Shown here piece after piece: positions 1 to 10,639 of a stretch of DNA of 64,000 nt; positions within the stretch are counted from its first letter, which is position 1, and every line of letters begins with the position of its first letter. The DNA is from Flavobacterium aquiphilum (GTDB lineage Bacteria > Bacteroidota > Bacteroidia > Flavobacteriales > Flavobacteriaceae): contig NZ_CP114288.1 in the NCBI RefSeq assembly GCF_027111335.1, positions 248,001 to 312,000 on the forward strand. The letters are read 5' to 3'. The notes below the pieces were generated by a model, which searched no databases, was not told the DNA's origin, and was given only the letters and a program-made list of their open reading frames with translations. The position numbers and the translations under genes were made by a program.

Positions 1-3000
1 CAACAGGTGGATCTACAGCCACCGGAGGGTCAACAACTACTGCATTTTTATCTACATAAAGCAACACAAAACGATCGTCAAAAGTTCCTTTAGCCGTAGT
101 AAATGAATATGCTCCGTCCTTTAGATTATGAAGTGTCTTGGTCACATTATCTTCAATGAAAACGCTTTGATTAGCCAATGCCCCATCTACTTTATCAATA
201 CTTATCGTAAAAGTTCCTTCTATTGTACTTCTGTACCCCAAAGGCACTTTGTCTGTTTTATCAAAAGGCAAAGCACGTCCTTGTATAGTAAGTTTCTTTT
301 CTTTGTTAACGCTATAAAAATCGACATAAGTGTTTCCGTCATAGCTGACACCATCATACAAATTATCTACATCATTGGTAGCACCAGTAATATAGCCAAC
401 CAACATTTGTTTAAAAACACCATCAGAATTGCTTAAATTCAGCCAAACCCTATTCTTCTCAATCTTCCCTGTCATTTTCTTAGTTTCAGACAACTTGAAA
501 AACTGGCTGTTTGATCCCGATGCCGAAATACGCATCGAATTATTAAACTTAAAATCTCCGGAACCTGTACTTTTCACAAAAAAGGACTGACCTGCAGCAA
601 TTTGTCCACTTGGAACTCCTACTGCACTAGATGCACCTGTTCCCCCAGTTAGAGTATAAGTAGCATAATCATTCGAACTATAAACATAGAATGACCCGCT
701 TTGTGTAATAGCAGTATTATGTGTCCAAAAATACAATGCCCCACCAATAAGACTTGCATTTTCAGTAATAAACAAATCTGCATCCATCGCAGATGGGTAA
801 GGATTCCCTACCAAATTATTTTTATCAACTCCTTGTGCGGCAATTGTAATAGAACCGTTATTTGGAACCCCAATAAACTCAACTGGCTGGGCATATGTTG
901 ATCCAGTCCAATTATCATTTCCATTTAAATAGGTTGAATTTGGTTTTGGAACACGGATAATGTATCCTTTTCCAGCATCCATGGTGCCGACACCGTATGG
1001 ATAAACTTGCCAACTACCATTTTCGTAACTAAAATATTTATCCCACAACGTATTGGGTGACAAATCATATAATTTCTGCCCTACCACCGGAGAAGACCAG
1101 TAAGAATAATCAAAATTCCTCATTGGGGCAGTAACACGCTTATAAATAATTTTACCGGTATTCACCGCAGCATCGTTATATTGAACTAAACTGGCGTCAT
1201 CTTCAAAGATTAAAGTTCCACCGTTACTGATTCCATTAGTTATGATCATCGTTTTTCCGCCAGGAATCGTAATTGTATAACCAGCATTCACCTGACAGGA
1301 ACAACCTTCTATGTCAACGTCTAAACTTGGGTTAGCGTTTGGGTCATAATTCCCATTAAAAACAATAGCATCGCCCGAAGTAGGAGGTGTTGTGTCGTTG
1401 GTCTTAGACCATTTTGTCCCATCCCAAATATTGGCGTTTGCCGCTTGGATAGAAACAGTTTGTGCTGTTGAAACACAAGCTGATCCATTTTGATAAGTCA
1501 CCGTATAATCTCCTGTTGATAATCCTGTAAATACTCCCGTTGAATTGCTTACTGCGGCAACAACCGGATTAGTACCGGTAACGGTATACACAATTCCGGT
1601 AGCAGGCACTGGTTTGGTAACTGTGATAGCACCGGTTGGATTGGTACAATCTGGTCGTACTAATGCAATTGTTGGAGCAACTGGAGGAATCGCACTCAAA
1701 CCAATCCATTGAGAACTTGGTAAAGTATCTCCACATGAATTACCGGCAAAAACTGAAACATTACCACTTTGAGTGCTACTACCGGTAGTAACGGTTACTG
1801 CAGTAGTTCCTTGTCCGCTTACTATTGTCCATCCAGTAGGAACGTTCCAGGTATAACTACTAGCGTTTGCCATAGCTGCAACACTAAATACTGCTGAAGT
1901 TGAAGCGCAATATGTTGTTACCGTTCCAGCCGCTGCACCATTTACAGAAATCCCACCTGGTGTCCCTAATGGAGAAGATACTGTCATTGTAATAGGGGCA
2001 CTTGTAGCAGTATTTGGACTTACACATGTAGCCGTTGATGTCATCACAACTCTTATTAAATCTCCATTTGCAAAATCTGTTCCAGCAACTCCTGTATAAG
2101 TTGCCGAGGTAGCACCCACGATATTTATTCCATTTTTAGTCCATTGGTAAGTTGGTGTACCTCCGTTGGTTGGACTTGCCGTAAAAGTAATAGATGTTCC
2201 GCTACATGTTGGATTAGTTCCAGTTGTTATTGAAGCAGCAACAGAAGGAACAAGAACAGGATTCACCGTCATTGTAATAGGGGCACTTGTCGCTGTATTT
2301 GGACTTGCACATGTAGCTGTTGATGTCATCACAACTCTTATTAAATTTCCATTTACAAAATCTGTTCCGGCAACTCCTGTATAAGTTGCCGAGGTAGCAC
2401 CCCCGATATTTGTTCCATTTTTAGTCCATTGGTAAGTTGGTGTACCTCCGTTGGTTGGACTTGCCGTAAAAGTAATAGATGTTCCGCTACATGTTGAATT
2501 AGTTCCAGTTGTTATCGAAGCAGCAACAGAAGGAACAAGAACAGGATTCACCGTGATAGTTCCCATAGCATTAGCCGCACCACAGCTTCCTCCTGTTAAG
2601 GGGATACTATAATTAAATGTTCCAGATGCCGTTGGTGTACCACTAATAGTTATGACATTTGATGCAAAAGATGCACTTACCCCTGCAGGCAAACCATTTG
2701 CTCCCGAAACACCACTATTGGATATTCCTGTAAAACCACTTGTTGTATGAGTAATATTAGTCATTGCTGTATTAATACAGAGCGTTGGACTTGATGAGGC
2801 TGCCGAAACTGAATTATTAACTGTTATCAAGACTGACGTCGAATTTGATAAACACCAAGGACTAGATTGCTGAACAACTGCTCTAAAATAAGTATTTGCA
2901 GTTAAATTTCCAATTGCAGCCCCTGTCAAGGTAGCTGCAGTTACATTTATATCAATTGGGCTTGTAAATGCAGCATCAGTTGATTTTTGCCATTTAGCTA

Positions 3001-4624
3001 TTGTTGTACCAGTACTTGTGTATCCGCTTAATATTAAATTAGCAGGCTGTGTTCCCGAACAAATAGTCTGAGCCGGTGACACCGTACCTCCCAATGGAGC
3101 AGTAGTTTGAAAAGATACCGTATTGGAATTTATCGTAGTTACATTGCACCCATTTGTAGCTCTTACTCTATAGTATAATGTACCCGCAGGTAAACTTCCC
3201 GCATAATAACCTGAAGATGGGTAATATCCTATGTACAAATTATTATACCCCGAAACAAATGTTGAAAAACCATTATCTGTTGCTATATCCAAATAATAGG
3301 CCGTTGCATTAGTTATTGAATTCCAACTTAATGTAGCACTAGTACAATCTGAACTGGTTGGTGCTAAAACAGTTGGTGCTGTAGTAGGACTGGCTGTTGT
3401 AGCATAATTCATAGTTGAAGAATTAGCACCCGTACCACAATTACCATAAGCACGAACCCTGTAATAATAGGTTGTGCCCGGATTTAAGCCTGTTAATGCG
3501 TATGAAAGTACGTTTCCTACGTCCAAGTTCGAATATCCGCTTACTAAAGCAGTAAAACTACTATTTGTGGACACATCCAAATAATATTTTGTTGCATAAC
3601 TAGTATAAGCCCATTGCGCAGTAAATCCAGTACACGTAGATGAATACGGTGCAGCTGTACCAGGTGCTGAAGGCACAGGGACAATCGTTACATTATAACC
3701 TGCTCCATAACCACTCCCACAAGCATTAGTTGAATTCACAATTATCTGTCCCGAAGTAGCATTTGAAGCAAAAGTAGCAGTAGCTGAACGGCCATCTGCA
3801 CTTGCTACAAAAGTAACTCCAGTACCACTATAACTCCATGTATGATTATAATTAGCACTATTAGATGTTATTGTGTAATTAGTTGTAGTTCCTTGACACT
3901 GTGAATTAGAACCATTAATAGCACTCACACCTCCTCCAGGCCCACTAGCAACATAAACTGCACGAGTAGCAGTTACGCCTGAGCGAGTATAAATGATTGT
4001 TGCAGTTCCAGCCGCCATTGCCGTTACGACACCCGAAGAATTTACCGTAGCTATTGAAGTATCACTACTAGACCAACTTCCTCCAGATACTGTCGAAGTA
4101 AAAGTTGTAGTCGTAGTACCATAAGTACAAATATATTGATTACCAGATAAAATGCCTCCTTCATTAATACCTCCATTAGAGACTATATCAACAAAAGAAG
4201 GAGCACTACCACTCCCGTTACAATTTCCAACAACCGAGCCATTTATATAAATCCTATCAGATGCACTACAGCCACTACCACTATATATAGAGGCACCTGA
4301 CTCAATTACAATAGAAGAACCCGCAGCTAATTTTAAATCATAATTACCTCCTGAAAAATCAAGAGTTGCATTATTCTTAACTATGAATTGGATTGCCCCT
4401 AAACAAGTTAGATCTAGATTAGCATTCATATGCAAAGACATTGCAGTCGAACCATTTCCTATATATAAAATTCCGCTACAACTACTAACCGGTGAAGTCC
4501 CACAAGTCAAAGTACTTGCATTCGTTGTAGCAGTTATTGAGCATTGTGCATCTGCATTTCCATTAAAAGCGAAAAACAAAAAAATAAATATAAAAAAAGT
4601 ATTCCTAAGTAAAATTCTATTCAT
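1..4624 (-). CDS. Large secreted Ig-like repeat protein, T9SS-type (C-terminus outside window)
   Basis: Reading frame on the minus strand from ATG at 4624 running off the left edge, about 1541 codons without a stop. The N-terminus is a signal peptide (basic start, Phe/Ile-rich core, cleavage probably before QCS near residue 27). It is followed by a Cys-containing domain (CGTSP, TCLGAIQ motifs) also found in the gene at 10640-13846. The middle is a string of Ig-like/fibronectin-like repeats with recurrent Cys, Trp and Tyr. From about residue 1060 comes the shared module ([23 protein letters not shown] and RVWLNLSN motifs), then a Val/Asp/Pro-rich stretch at the edge. By analogy with the two neighbours it should end in a T9SS sorting signal, but that part is not in the window. 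Likely a cell-surface or secreted adhesin. The ligand cannot be told from sequence. Confidence 0.85.
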   Translation of the reverse strand, partial: MNRILLRNTFFIFIFLFFAFNGNADAQCSITATTNASTLTCGTSPVSSCSGILYIGNGSTAMSLHMNANLDLTCLGAIQFIVKNNATLDFSGGNYDLKLAAGSSIVIESGASIYSGSGCSASDRIYINGSVVGNCNGSGSAPSFVDIVSNGGINEGGILSGNQYICTYGTTTTTFTSTVSGGSWSSSDTSIATVNSSGVVTAMAAGTATIIYTRSGVTATRAVYVASGPGGGVSAINGSNSQCQGTTTNYTITSNSANYNHTWSYSGTGVTFVASADGRSATATFASNATSGQIIVNSTNACGSGYGAGYNVTIVPVPSAPGTAAPYSSTCTGFTAQWAYTSYATKYYLDVSTNSSFTALVSGYSNLDVGNVLSYALTGLNPGTTYYYRVRAYGNCGTGANSSTMNYATTASPTTAPTVLAPTSSDCTSATLSWNSITNATAYYLDIATDNGFSTFVSGYNNLYIGYYPSSGYYAGSLPAGTLYYRVRATNGCNVTTINSNTVSFQTTAPLGGTVSPAQTICSGTQPANLILSGYTSTGTTIAKWQKSTDAAFTSPIDINVTAATLTGAAIGNLTANTYFRAVVQQSSPWCLSNSTSVLITVNNSVSAASSSPTLCINTAMTNITHTTSGFTGISNSGVSGANGLPAGVSASFASNVITISGTPTASGTFNYSIPLTGGSCGAANAMGTITVNPVLVPSVAASITTGTNSTCSGTSITFTASPTNGGTPTYQWTKNGTNIGGATSATYTGVAGTDFVNGNLIRVVMTSTATCASPNTATSAPITMTVNPVLVPSVAASITTGTNPTCSGTSITFTASPTNGGTPTYQWTKNGINIVGATSATYTGVAGTDFANGDLIRVVMTSTATCVSPNTATSAPITMTVSSPLGTPGGISVNGAAAGTVTTYCASTSAVFSVAAMANASSYTWNVPTGWTIVSGQGTTAVTVTTGSSTQSGNVSVFAGNSCGDTLPSSQWIGLSAIPPVAPTIALVRPDCTNPTGAITVTKPVPATGIVYTVTGTNPVVAAVSNSTGVFTGLSTGDYTVTYQNGSACVSTAQTVSIQAANANIWDGTKWSKTNDTTPPTSGDAIVFNGNYDPNANPSLDVDIEGCSCQVNAGYTITIPGGKTMIITNGISNGGTLIFEDDASLVQYNDAAVNTGKIIYKRVTAPMRNFDYSYWSSPVVGQKLYDLSPNTLWDKYFSYENGSWQVYPYGVGTMDAGKGYIIRVPKPNSTYLNGNDNWTGSTYAQPVEFIGVPNNGSITIAAQGVDKNNLVGNPYPSAMDADLFITENASLIGGALYFWTHNTAITQSGSFYVYSSNDYATYTLTGGTGASSAVGVPSGQIAAGQSFFVKSTGSGDFKFNNSMRISASGSNSQFFKLSETKKMTGKIEKNRVWLNLSNSDGVFKQMLVGYITGATNDVDNLYDGVSYDGNTYVDFYSVNKEKKLTIQGRALPFDKTDKVPLGYRSTIEGTFTISIDKVDGALANQSVFIEDNVTKTLHNLKDGAYSFTTAKGTFDDRFVLLYVDKNAVVVDPPVAVDPPV
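1983..2552 (-). repeat. Two tandem 285-bp copies of an Ig-like domain
   Basis: Two adjacent segments (1983-2267 and 2268-2552) are nearly identical, with a period of 285 bases, or 95 codons. They sit in frame inside the partial surface-protein gene, so each unit adds one domain. The near identity at third codon positions indicates a recent duplication or ongoing homogenisation. Confidence 0.85.
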
Positions 4625-4628
4625 ATTT

Positions 4629-4635
4629 GGGGGGG
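4629..4635 (-). repeat. C7 homopolymer just upstream of the start codon
   Basis: Seven G on the plus strand (C7 in the mRNA sense) end five bases before the ATG at 4624. This is where a ribosome-binding region would lie. Such a tract is conspicuous in this AT-rich DNA. Confidence 0.7.
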
Positions 4636-5232
4636 AGTGGTATTTAGAATTTAATTATTTTCAAAAGCTTGTTTTAGACAATATAGTATCCTGACAGTCT
4701 TCTTCAAAAAAGACTGCAATACATTGTTAAGCATCTATTTGCGGAATTAAAAAAAGAAAAGTTTATTCATAATTACTTGGGGCTATTTAGGGCTAAAACT
4801 TCTGTTATTGTTTTATTTGTAAAAACAAAAAAAACACGTATTTCTACGTGCTAAAATTAAAACTTTAATGATTAAATTATACCTCGGCATCTTTAATCAT
4901 ACATAAAAATCAGTTGAAATACAGTTTTTTTATAATTTAATAAGTTTATAGCTTCAAAATAGTTTAAAATAATTTTCTTTTTATAAGAATTTTATTTATT
5001 TAAATTTCAAAAATAGAAATGATTTATCAGGAATTTGTCAATTATTAATCAACTGATCTACAATTATTAAATCAATCTATAGATGTTTATTTACAAATTT
5101 TCCTGTTCATTTTTTTTAATCATTAAAAAAATCAATCAACTCACAACCATTGACAATTTGTTCAATTATCATTTTAAGGATATTAATATCATGTCACCTT
5201 TTATCAAATAATTATAGATTCTAAAAACTTCT
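4636..5232. other. AT-rich intergenic region upstream of the first surface-protein gene
   Basis: About 600 bases without a credible gene. It holds a small hairpin in the presumed leader (CAGTCTT arms at 4695-4701 and 4710-4716), the palindrome at 4835-4850, and very AT-rich DNA from about 4900 to 5230. I saw no clear TAnnTTTG promoter placed convincingly for the gene starting at 4624. The length suggests a long leader or a regulatory region. Confidence 0.5.
4835..4850. promoter_or_regulatory. Candidate operator palindrome CACGTA-N4-TACGTG
   Basis: Perfect 6-bp inverted repeat around TTTC, 210 bases upstream of the start at 4624. Nearly the same 16-mer (centre TTTA) occurs upstream of the paralogous gene starting at 10381. 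The flanks also look alike (AAAA before, AAAAtta-like after). The pairing with paralogues suggests a shared transcription-factor site, but no regulator is known from this window. Confidence 0.5.
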
Positions 5233-5267
5233 TAAAATAAAAAAGGCTATCCAAAATTAAGACAGCC
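5233..5267 (-). terminator. Rho-independent terminator after the 1695-residue surface protein
   Basis: Stem GGCTATC (5245-5251) with GACAGCC (5261-5267). Read on the minus strand this forms a G-U-tolerant stem followed by a U-rich run (complement of 5233-5244). It lies 27 bases past the stop at 5294. Confidence 0.75.
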
Positions 5268-5293
5268 TAATTGTAAAAATATTGTTATAAAAA

Positions 5294-8200
5294 CTAATTC
5301 TTAAAAATAACTTCTTTAGTAACCCATTTTCCGTTTGCTAACTGAACCATAACAATCAAAAACTGGTTACTCGAATTCAAACTGTTAATCTCAAATTCAT
5401 TACTTCTCACACTATTGCTCTCAAAAAGCTGTCTTCCTCTCAAATCGTAAACCATAACTGATTGCATTATCTGGTCAAAAGAACTTATTTTTACTTGACG
5501 GTTTTTAACAAAAACAACAAGCCCTTTATTTTTACTGTCATCAATTGGTTTATCAATAGTTGGGTCAACTGCTACTTGTGCGTCCACCGCCGCTGGCGAA
5601 TTCACCACTACAGGAAGGTCGGCTGTTACCGATGGTTCTACAACCACTGAAGGGTTCACCACAACAGGAGAATCAACGGTTATTAATGTATCAATATCAA
5701 CTGGTGGATCAACTGTTATCGGTGAATGTACAACAACAGGTTCATCAACAACTACTGAAGTGTCCACCACTTCCGAAAGATCAACCGCCACTTTAGAATC
5801 TACAACTACTGTTGGTTCAACTACCACTGGTTGTTCTACAACAGATACGTCAACTACTGGAGAGTTCACCACTACCGAAGGATCAACTGCCTCTGTAAAA
5901 TCTACAACTACTTTTGGTTCAACTACCACTGGTTGTTCTACAACAGATGCCTCAACTTCTGGAGAGTTAACCACTACCGAAGGATCAACTGCCTCTGTAA
6001 AATCTACAACTACAGTTGGTTCAACTACCACTGGTTGTTCTACAACAGATGCTTCAACTTCTGGAGAGTTAACCACTACCGAAGGATCAACTGCCTCTGT
6101 AAAATCTACAACTACTTTTGGTTCAACTACCACTGGTTGTTCTACAACAGATGCTTCAACTTCTGGTAATTTAACCGCTATCGAAGGATCAACTGTCTCT
6201 GTAGAATCTACAACTACTATTGGCTCAACTACCACTGGTTGCTCTACAACAGATGCTTCAACTTCTGGCAATTTAACCACTATCGAAGAATCAACTGCTA
6301 CTTTAGAGTCGACAACTACCGCAGATTCAACTGTCACTGGTTGTTCTACGATCAAAGGTGGATTATCCACCACAGGAGAAGCTACTACTGCATTTTTATC
6401 TACATAAACCAACACAAAACGATCATTAAAAGTCCCTTTAGCTGTAGTGAAAGAATAGGGACCATTCTTTAAATTATGAAGTGTCTTAGTCACATTATCC
6501 TCAATGAAAACACTTTGATTGGCTAATACCCCATCAACTTTATCAATACTTATCTTAAAAGTTCCATCTATTGTACTTCTGTACCCCAAAGGCACTTTGT
6601 CTGTTTTATCAAAAGGCAAAGCACGACCCTGTATGGTAAGTTTCTTTTCTTTGTTAACACTATAAAAATCGACGTAGGTGTTTCCGTCATAGCTGATACC
6701 ATCATACAAATTATCCATCTCATTGGTAGCACCAGTAATATAGCCAACCAACATTTGCTTAAAAGCTCCATCTGAATTGCTCAAATTCAACCAAACTCTG
6801 TTCTTCTCTATCTTCCCTGTCACTTTTTTGGTTTCTGAGATTCTAAAAAACTGACTATTGGAGCCCCCCGCTAGATTACGCATTGAATTATTAAACACGA
6901 AATCCCCAGAAGCTTTACTTCTAACAAAAAAAGACTGACCTGCAGCAATTTTTCCGGTTGGAGCTCCTACTGCAATAGATGCACCTGTTCCCCCAGTTAG
7001 AGTATAAGTAGCATAATCATTCGAACTATAAACATAAAATGATCCGCTTTGAGTAATAGCTGTATTATGTGTCCAAAAATATAATGCACCATCTATAACA
7101 GATGCGTTATCATAGATAAACGAATCTGCATCCATTGCTGATGGGTAAGGATTCCCTATCAGATTGTTTTTTCCAACTCCCTGCGTGGCAATTGTGATGG
7201 AACCATTATTTGGAACACCAATAAACTGAACAGGCTGGGCATATGTAGACCCCGTCCAATTGTCGTTTCCATTAGGATAGATGGAATTGGGTTTTGGTAC
7301 CCGGATAATATATCCTTTTCCAGGATCCATAGTTCCAACCCCGTAAGGATAAACCTTCCAATTGCTATTTTCGTAACTAAAATATTTGTCCCATAATGTA
7401 TTGGGTGACAAATCATATAATTTTTGCCCCACTACCGGAGAAGACCAATAGGTATAATCAAAATTCTTCATTGGGGCAGTAACACGCTTATAAATAATTT
7501 TACCGGTATTCATTGCAGCATCATTCACCTGAATCAAACTCGCATTATTCTCGAAAGTTAACGTTCCTGTACCTAGAACATCCAGACCGTTTTCAAGTTT
7601 TAATATAGCATTTGCATTTGACCCTCCAGAAACTCCTATCCCAACTTTTACCCCTGAGTTAATTTGGCAAGAGCAAGCTTCTAATTGGCTTGTTATTGTT
7701 ATATCTCCAGCAAAAACAGCTCTTTTGGAACTATCAGGAAAACCATTATCCCAACTGGAACCATTCCAAGTTGTTGTACCAACAACAATTAATGAAACTT
7801 TATCTGAAGCTACTGAAATACATCCAGAAGCATTTTTCACCGTCACATAATAATCACCAGCAGGTACATTATTGAACGTTCCAGAAGTATTACTATAATC
7901 AGAACCATCAATACTATAACTAAGTCCCGCTCCCGTTGGTGAAGTCACCGTAATAGTCCCTGTTGAAACAGCGCAGGTAGGCTGGGTAGATATAGCTACT
8001 GGTTTCACTGGCGAAGAATTAACAGTAATAGTAACCGTAGTAGAATTAGGACTAGTTACACAAGCATTTTCTGTTCTAGCCCTAACATGATATGTTACCC
8101 CTGAACTCAATCCATTAATTACCAAAGATGTAACAGCAGATGAAACTGACAAATTTTGATAACCCGTGAGATAAGTCCCAAAGGAAGAGTCTGTCGACAC

Positions 8201-10381
8201 ATCAAAGCGGTAGTTGGAAATTCCCGAAATTGCAGTCCACATTTGTGTAGCCGTAGTTTGATTACACGACAATGTGACATCACTCAAAATAGGGGCTGCT
8301 AGTGTAATTGGATTTACAGTTACTATAACTTCATTTGATGTGACTGCGCTTCCACAAATAGGTGTTGAAGTACATATTAAATACCATGTACCAACATCTA
8401 AGTCTGATCCTGTCGGGGTATATGTTGAACCTGTCGCAGAACTTATAGGTGTAATTGCTCCACCTGAAACTGAACGTTTACCCCATTGATGAGTTATCGT
8501 TCCTCCTCCAGTTTCTGCAACCGTTAAAAGAGAACCAGAACCTGTTGAACATATTGTTTGTGAAGCAGTTGAAGTGATTGAAACCCCAGACAAAGGAGCG
8601 ATTACAGTAACTGTTGCACTTCCTGAAAGTGTATTTGAACATGCTGGAGTAGATTGGTAAACCACACTAACCAAACTATATACAAAACTCCCTGAAGCAA
8701 CGGTGGATACCGGTACATTTGCTGAAGAACCCGCGGCAATATTTATCGTTTGATTCGAGCCTCCATTAATAGTGTAAGTAACTGTCACAGCCACAGTTTG
8801 AGGATTTGTAAATGTTATGTTTGGAGATGATGAACCAACACACACAGTTGCTGTTCCACCAATAGAGGCTGTTGGGATAGGGCGAACAATCAAATTTGCT
8901 CCGGCATTGCCAAAAGAAGAAGTTCTTGTACAACTGTTTCCATTAGTAATAGATATTAACGTATAGCCAGCATTTGATGTAGGGTTGTCACCAGGCGTAA
9001 AACTATAAGGCGATGCTGATGGAATTGAGACAGTGTATTGAGTTGAAGTAGCATTATTTTTATAAGTAATACTATAAGGAGTCGAAAATGTGGTATCATC
9101 GGCATCAAAAGTCAATTGTGGGCTACCTCCACTACAAATTGTAGTTGCGCTAAAACCATTACTTATATTATTAGGCAAATCTGACACAGTTATAGTTGCT
9201 GTACTACTATTGGCCGATGCACACGAACCGTTGGCTACCACGGCTCTATAATATGTTGTAGCGATTAAATTTGTAACAGTTAGTGTCGTTGTTGTATTAG
9301 CGATAGAAGTCCCAGCTGTCGCAAAATTATCCAATGAAGACTCCCAACGTGTGATTGTTCCTGCATGTCCACTCAATGTCAATGTCGTACTGTTTGTACC
9401 TGAACAAATCGCTACACTACCTGCAACAATTCCTCCCACCGAAGCCGGATTTACAGTTAAAACCCCATAATTGCCGCTTTTTGTACAAGAAGATGAAGTA
9501 ATCTTAGCTCTATATTTATTACCACTCATACCTACGGTAACACTTGTAAGAATCAAACTAGCTGTTGTTTGTCCTGTCAAATCAATCCATCCAGAGCCAC
9601 TATTAACCTGCCATTGATAAGTAGGTGAACTAGCTCCCGTTGTCACTGCAAATACAGCACTATTTCCCGAACAAACAGACTGACTTACTACATCATTTAC
9701 TGTAAAAGAACAAGCACCCCCATATATTACAGTATTAACAAGATCAATTAAAGCTTGGCTCTCTGTTGGGGTTTGTGGAGCAACTCCTGGATTAACATTG
9801 TTATCAATTGAAGTTGGAGTTATTGTGACCGTTGCATTAGGATCAACAGCATAAATTTGACCCGATCCAGTACCACCTGTTGTATCAAATACTCCAATAA
9901 TATCCCCTCCAACTACAACATTACCATTATTTTGTATTGTAGATGTTGTATTGCTTGATAAATTACCTGCAATTATTACAATTCCTTTCCAAAATTGAGT
10001 AGTTCCATTATTAGAATAGTTTCCATAAACTAATAAAGCAGCAATTGATCCGGATCCATTTTCATTTGACATGTCAAAAATCCCGCCCGAATTAACTATA
10101 AAATTGCCAGAAACCGTTAAGCTAACACCATCGTTTTGATATAAAGCCCCAGTAACACTTACTGTTTTAGCAAATGAATCGGCTGTAATTATAACCGTTT
10201 TTCCAGATGGGATTAACACATCATCATCTGATGTGGGAACTGTATTCGAAGACCAATTGGCTGCTGTATTCCAATCCTTAGTAGTAGCATTGGTAGAAGC
10301 TCCTATAAATGTAATAGTTGAACTAAATCCAACATTAACAAAAAATAAGCACAAAAAAATTGATAGTAAAGCTCTATTCAT
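5294..10381 (-). CDS. 1695-residue secreted surface protein with Ig-like repeats and type C T9SS sorting signal
   Basis: Signal peptide at residues 1 to about 20 (hydrophobic core ending VGFSS). Residues of about 25-200 look like a beta-helix/G8-like region (NTAANWSS, SGKTVIITAD). Then come Ig-like and fibronectin-like domains to about residue 880, each with paired Cys and YQW/YRA-type motifs. Residues of about 885-1325 are the module shared with both neighbours. Residues of about 1330-1605 form a Val/Pro/Glu/Asp stalk with 34-residue repeats. The last 80 residues (VFVKNRQVKISS, VYDLRGRQLF, GKWVTKEVIF) match the flavobacterial type C T9SS C-terminal signal as in ChiA. It is therefore expected to cross the outer membrane through T9SS. 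It is probably an adhesin; the ligand is unknown. It has its own terminator and an upstream palindrome. Confidence 0.88.
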   Translation of the reverse strand: MNRALLSIFLCLFFVNVGFSSTITFIGASTNATTKDWNTAANWSSNTVPTSDDDVLIPSGKTVIITADSFAKTVSVTGALYQNDGVSLTVSGNFIVNSGGIFDMSNENGSGSIAALLVYGNYSNNGTTQFWKGIVIIAGNLSSNTTSTIQNNGNVVVGGDIIGVFDTTGGTGSGQIYAVDPNATVTITPTSIDNNVNPGVAPQTPTESQALIDLVNTVIYGGACSFTVNDVVSQSVCSGNSAVFAVTTGASSPTYQWQVNSGSGWIDLTGQTTASLILTSVTVGMSGNKYRAKITSSSCTKSGNYGVLTVNPASVGGIVAGSVAICSGTNSTTLTLSGHAGTITRWESSLDNFATAGTSIANTTTTLTVTNLIATTYYRAVVANGSCASANSSTATITVSDLPNNISNGFSATTICSGGSPQLTFDADDTTFSTPYSITYKNNATSTQYTVSIPSASPYSFTPGDNPTSNAGYTLISITNGNSCTRTSSFGNAGANLIVRPIPTASIGGTATVCVGSSSPNITFTNPQTVAVTVTYTINGGSNQTINIAAGSSANVPVSTVASGSFVYSLVSVVYQSTPACSNTLSGSATVTVIAPLSGVSITSTASQTICSTGSGSLLTVAETGGGTITHQWGKRSVSGGAITPISSATGSTYTPTGSDLDVGTWYLICTSTPICGSAVTSNEVIVTVNPITLAAPILSDVTLSCNQTTATQMWTAISGISNYRFDVSTDSSFGTYLTGYQNLSVSSAVTSLVINGLSSGVTYHVRARTENACVTSPNSTTVTITVNSSPVKPVAISTQPTCAVSTGTITVTSPTGAGLSYSIDGSDYSNTSGTFNNVPAGDYYVTVKNASGCISVASDKVSLIVVGTTTWNGSSWDNGFPDSSKRAVFAGDITITSQLEACSCQINSGVKVGIGVSGGSNANAILKLENGLDVLGTGTLTFENNASLIQVNDAAMNTGKIIYKRVTAPMKNFDYTYWSSPVVGQKLYDLSPNTLWDKYFSYENSNWKVYPYGVGTMDPGKGYIIRVPKPNSIYPNGNDNWTGSTYAQPVQFIGVPNNGSITIATQGVGKNNLIGNPYPSAMDADSFIYDNASVIDGALYFWTHNTAITQSGSFYVYSSNDYATYTLTGGTGASIAVGAPTGKIAAGQSFFVRSKASGDFVFNNSMRNLAGGSNSQFFRISETKKVTGKIEKNRVWLNLSNSDGAFKQMLVGYITGATNEMDNLYDGISYDGNTYVDFYSVNKEKKLTIQGRALPFDKTDKVPLGYRSTIDGTFKISIDKVDGVLANQSVFIEDNVTKTLHNLKNGPYSFTTAKGTFNDRFVLVYVDKNAVVASPVVDNPPLIVEQPVTVESAVVVDSKVAVDSSIVVKLPEVEASVVEQPVVVEPIVVVDSTETVDPSIAVKLPEVEASVVEQPVVVEPKVVVDFTEAVDPSVVVNSPEVEASVVEQPVVVEPTVVVDFTEAVDPSVVVNSPEVEASVVEQPVVVEPKVVVDFTEAVDPSVVVNSPVVDVSVVEQPVVVEPTVVVDSKVAVDLSEVVDTSVVVDEPVVVHSPITVDPPVDIDTLITVDSPVVVNPSVVVEPSVTADLPVVVNSPAAVDAQVAVDPTIDKPIDDSKNKGLVVFVKNRQVKISSFDQIMQSVMVYDLRGRQLFESNSVRSNEFEINSLNSSNQFLIVMVQLANGKWVTKEVIFKN
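5800..6330 (-). repeat. 102-bp (34-codon) tandem repeat encoding the Val/Pro/Glu stalk
   Basis: About five head-to-tail units with a 102-base period, recognisable by the recurring plus-strand string GGTTCAACTACCACTGGTTG. Each unit encodes a segment built from VVVEP, VVVD, AVDPS and VEQP blocks. The length is a multiple of three, so gain or loss of units keeps the frame. The encoded segment lies between the folded module and the T9SS signal, as expected of a spacer or stalk. Confidence 0.85.
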
Positions 10382-10460
10382 AATATTATCGATTTGGGAC
10401 TGTTAATAAAAATACTTAATTGTTACTGCTAAAAAAATAATCACATAACAATCTGCAAAA

Positions 10461-10476
10461 CACGTATTTATACGTG
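10461..10476. promoter_or_regulatory. Candidate operator palindrome CACGTA-N4-TACGTG (second copy)
   Basis: Perfect inverted repeat around TTTA, extended one base on each side (A/T), 79 bases upstream of the start at 10381. It is the counterpart of the site at 4835-4850. No third copy was found upstream of the paralogue starting at 13846. Confidence 0.5.
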
Positions 10477-10579
10477 TCAAAAATAGAAATTAAACATTTA
10501 TATACCTGATAAGTCCTACTATCAATCTAAATTATCGATAAAACAATTAAACGTAATATTTTTAATAAGCGTTAAGCCA

Positions 10580-10615
10580 CAAAAAAAATCTCTTCCAGCT
10601 TAGCGAAAGAGATTT
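10580..10615 (-). terminator. Rho-independent terminator after the 1068-residue surface protein
   Basis: AAATCTCTT (10586-10594) pairs with AAGAGATTT (10607-10615). On the minus strand the stem is followed by a U run (complement of 10581-10588). It lies 24 bases past the stop at 10640. Confidence 0.8.
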
Positions 10616-10639
10616 ATGAGAATTAAAAAAAATATCAAA

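Noticed and set aside
4383..4694. Plus-strand frame of 103 codons across the start of the first surface-protein gene
   Set aside because: It is antisense to the signal peptide and N-terminal domain, and the Lys-rich part is the complement of the hydrophobic core.
5760..6407. Plus-strand open frame of 215 Thr/Ser-rich codons
   Set aside because: It is the antisense image of the 102-bp Val/Pro repeats in the minus-strand surface protein. Its own repeats are a by-product of that period.
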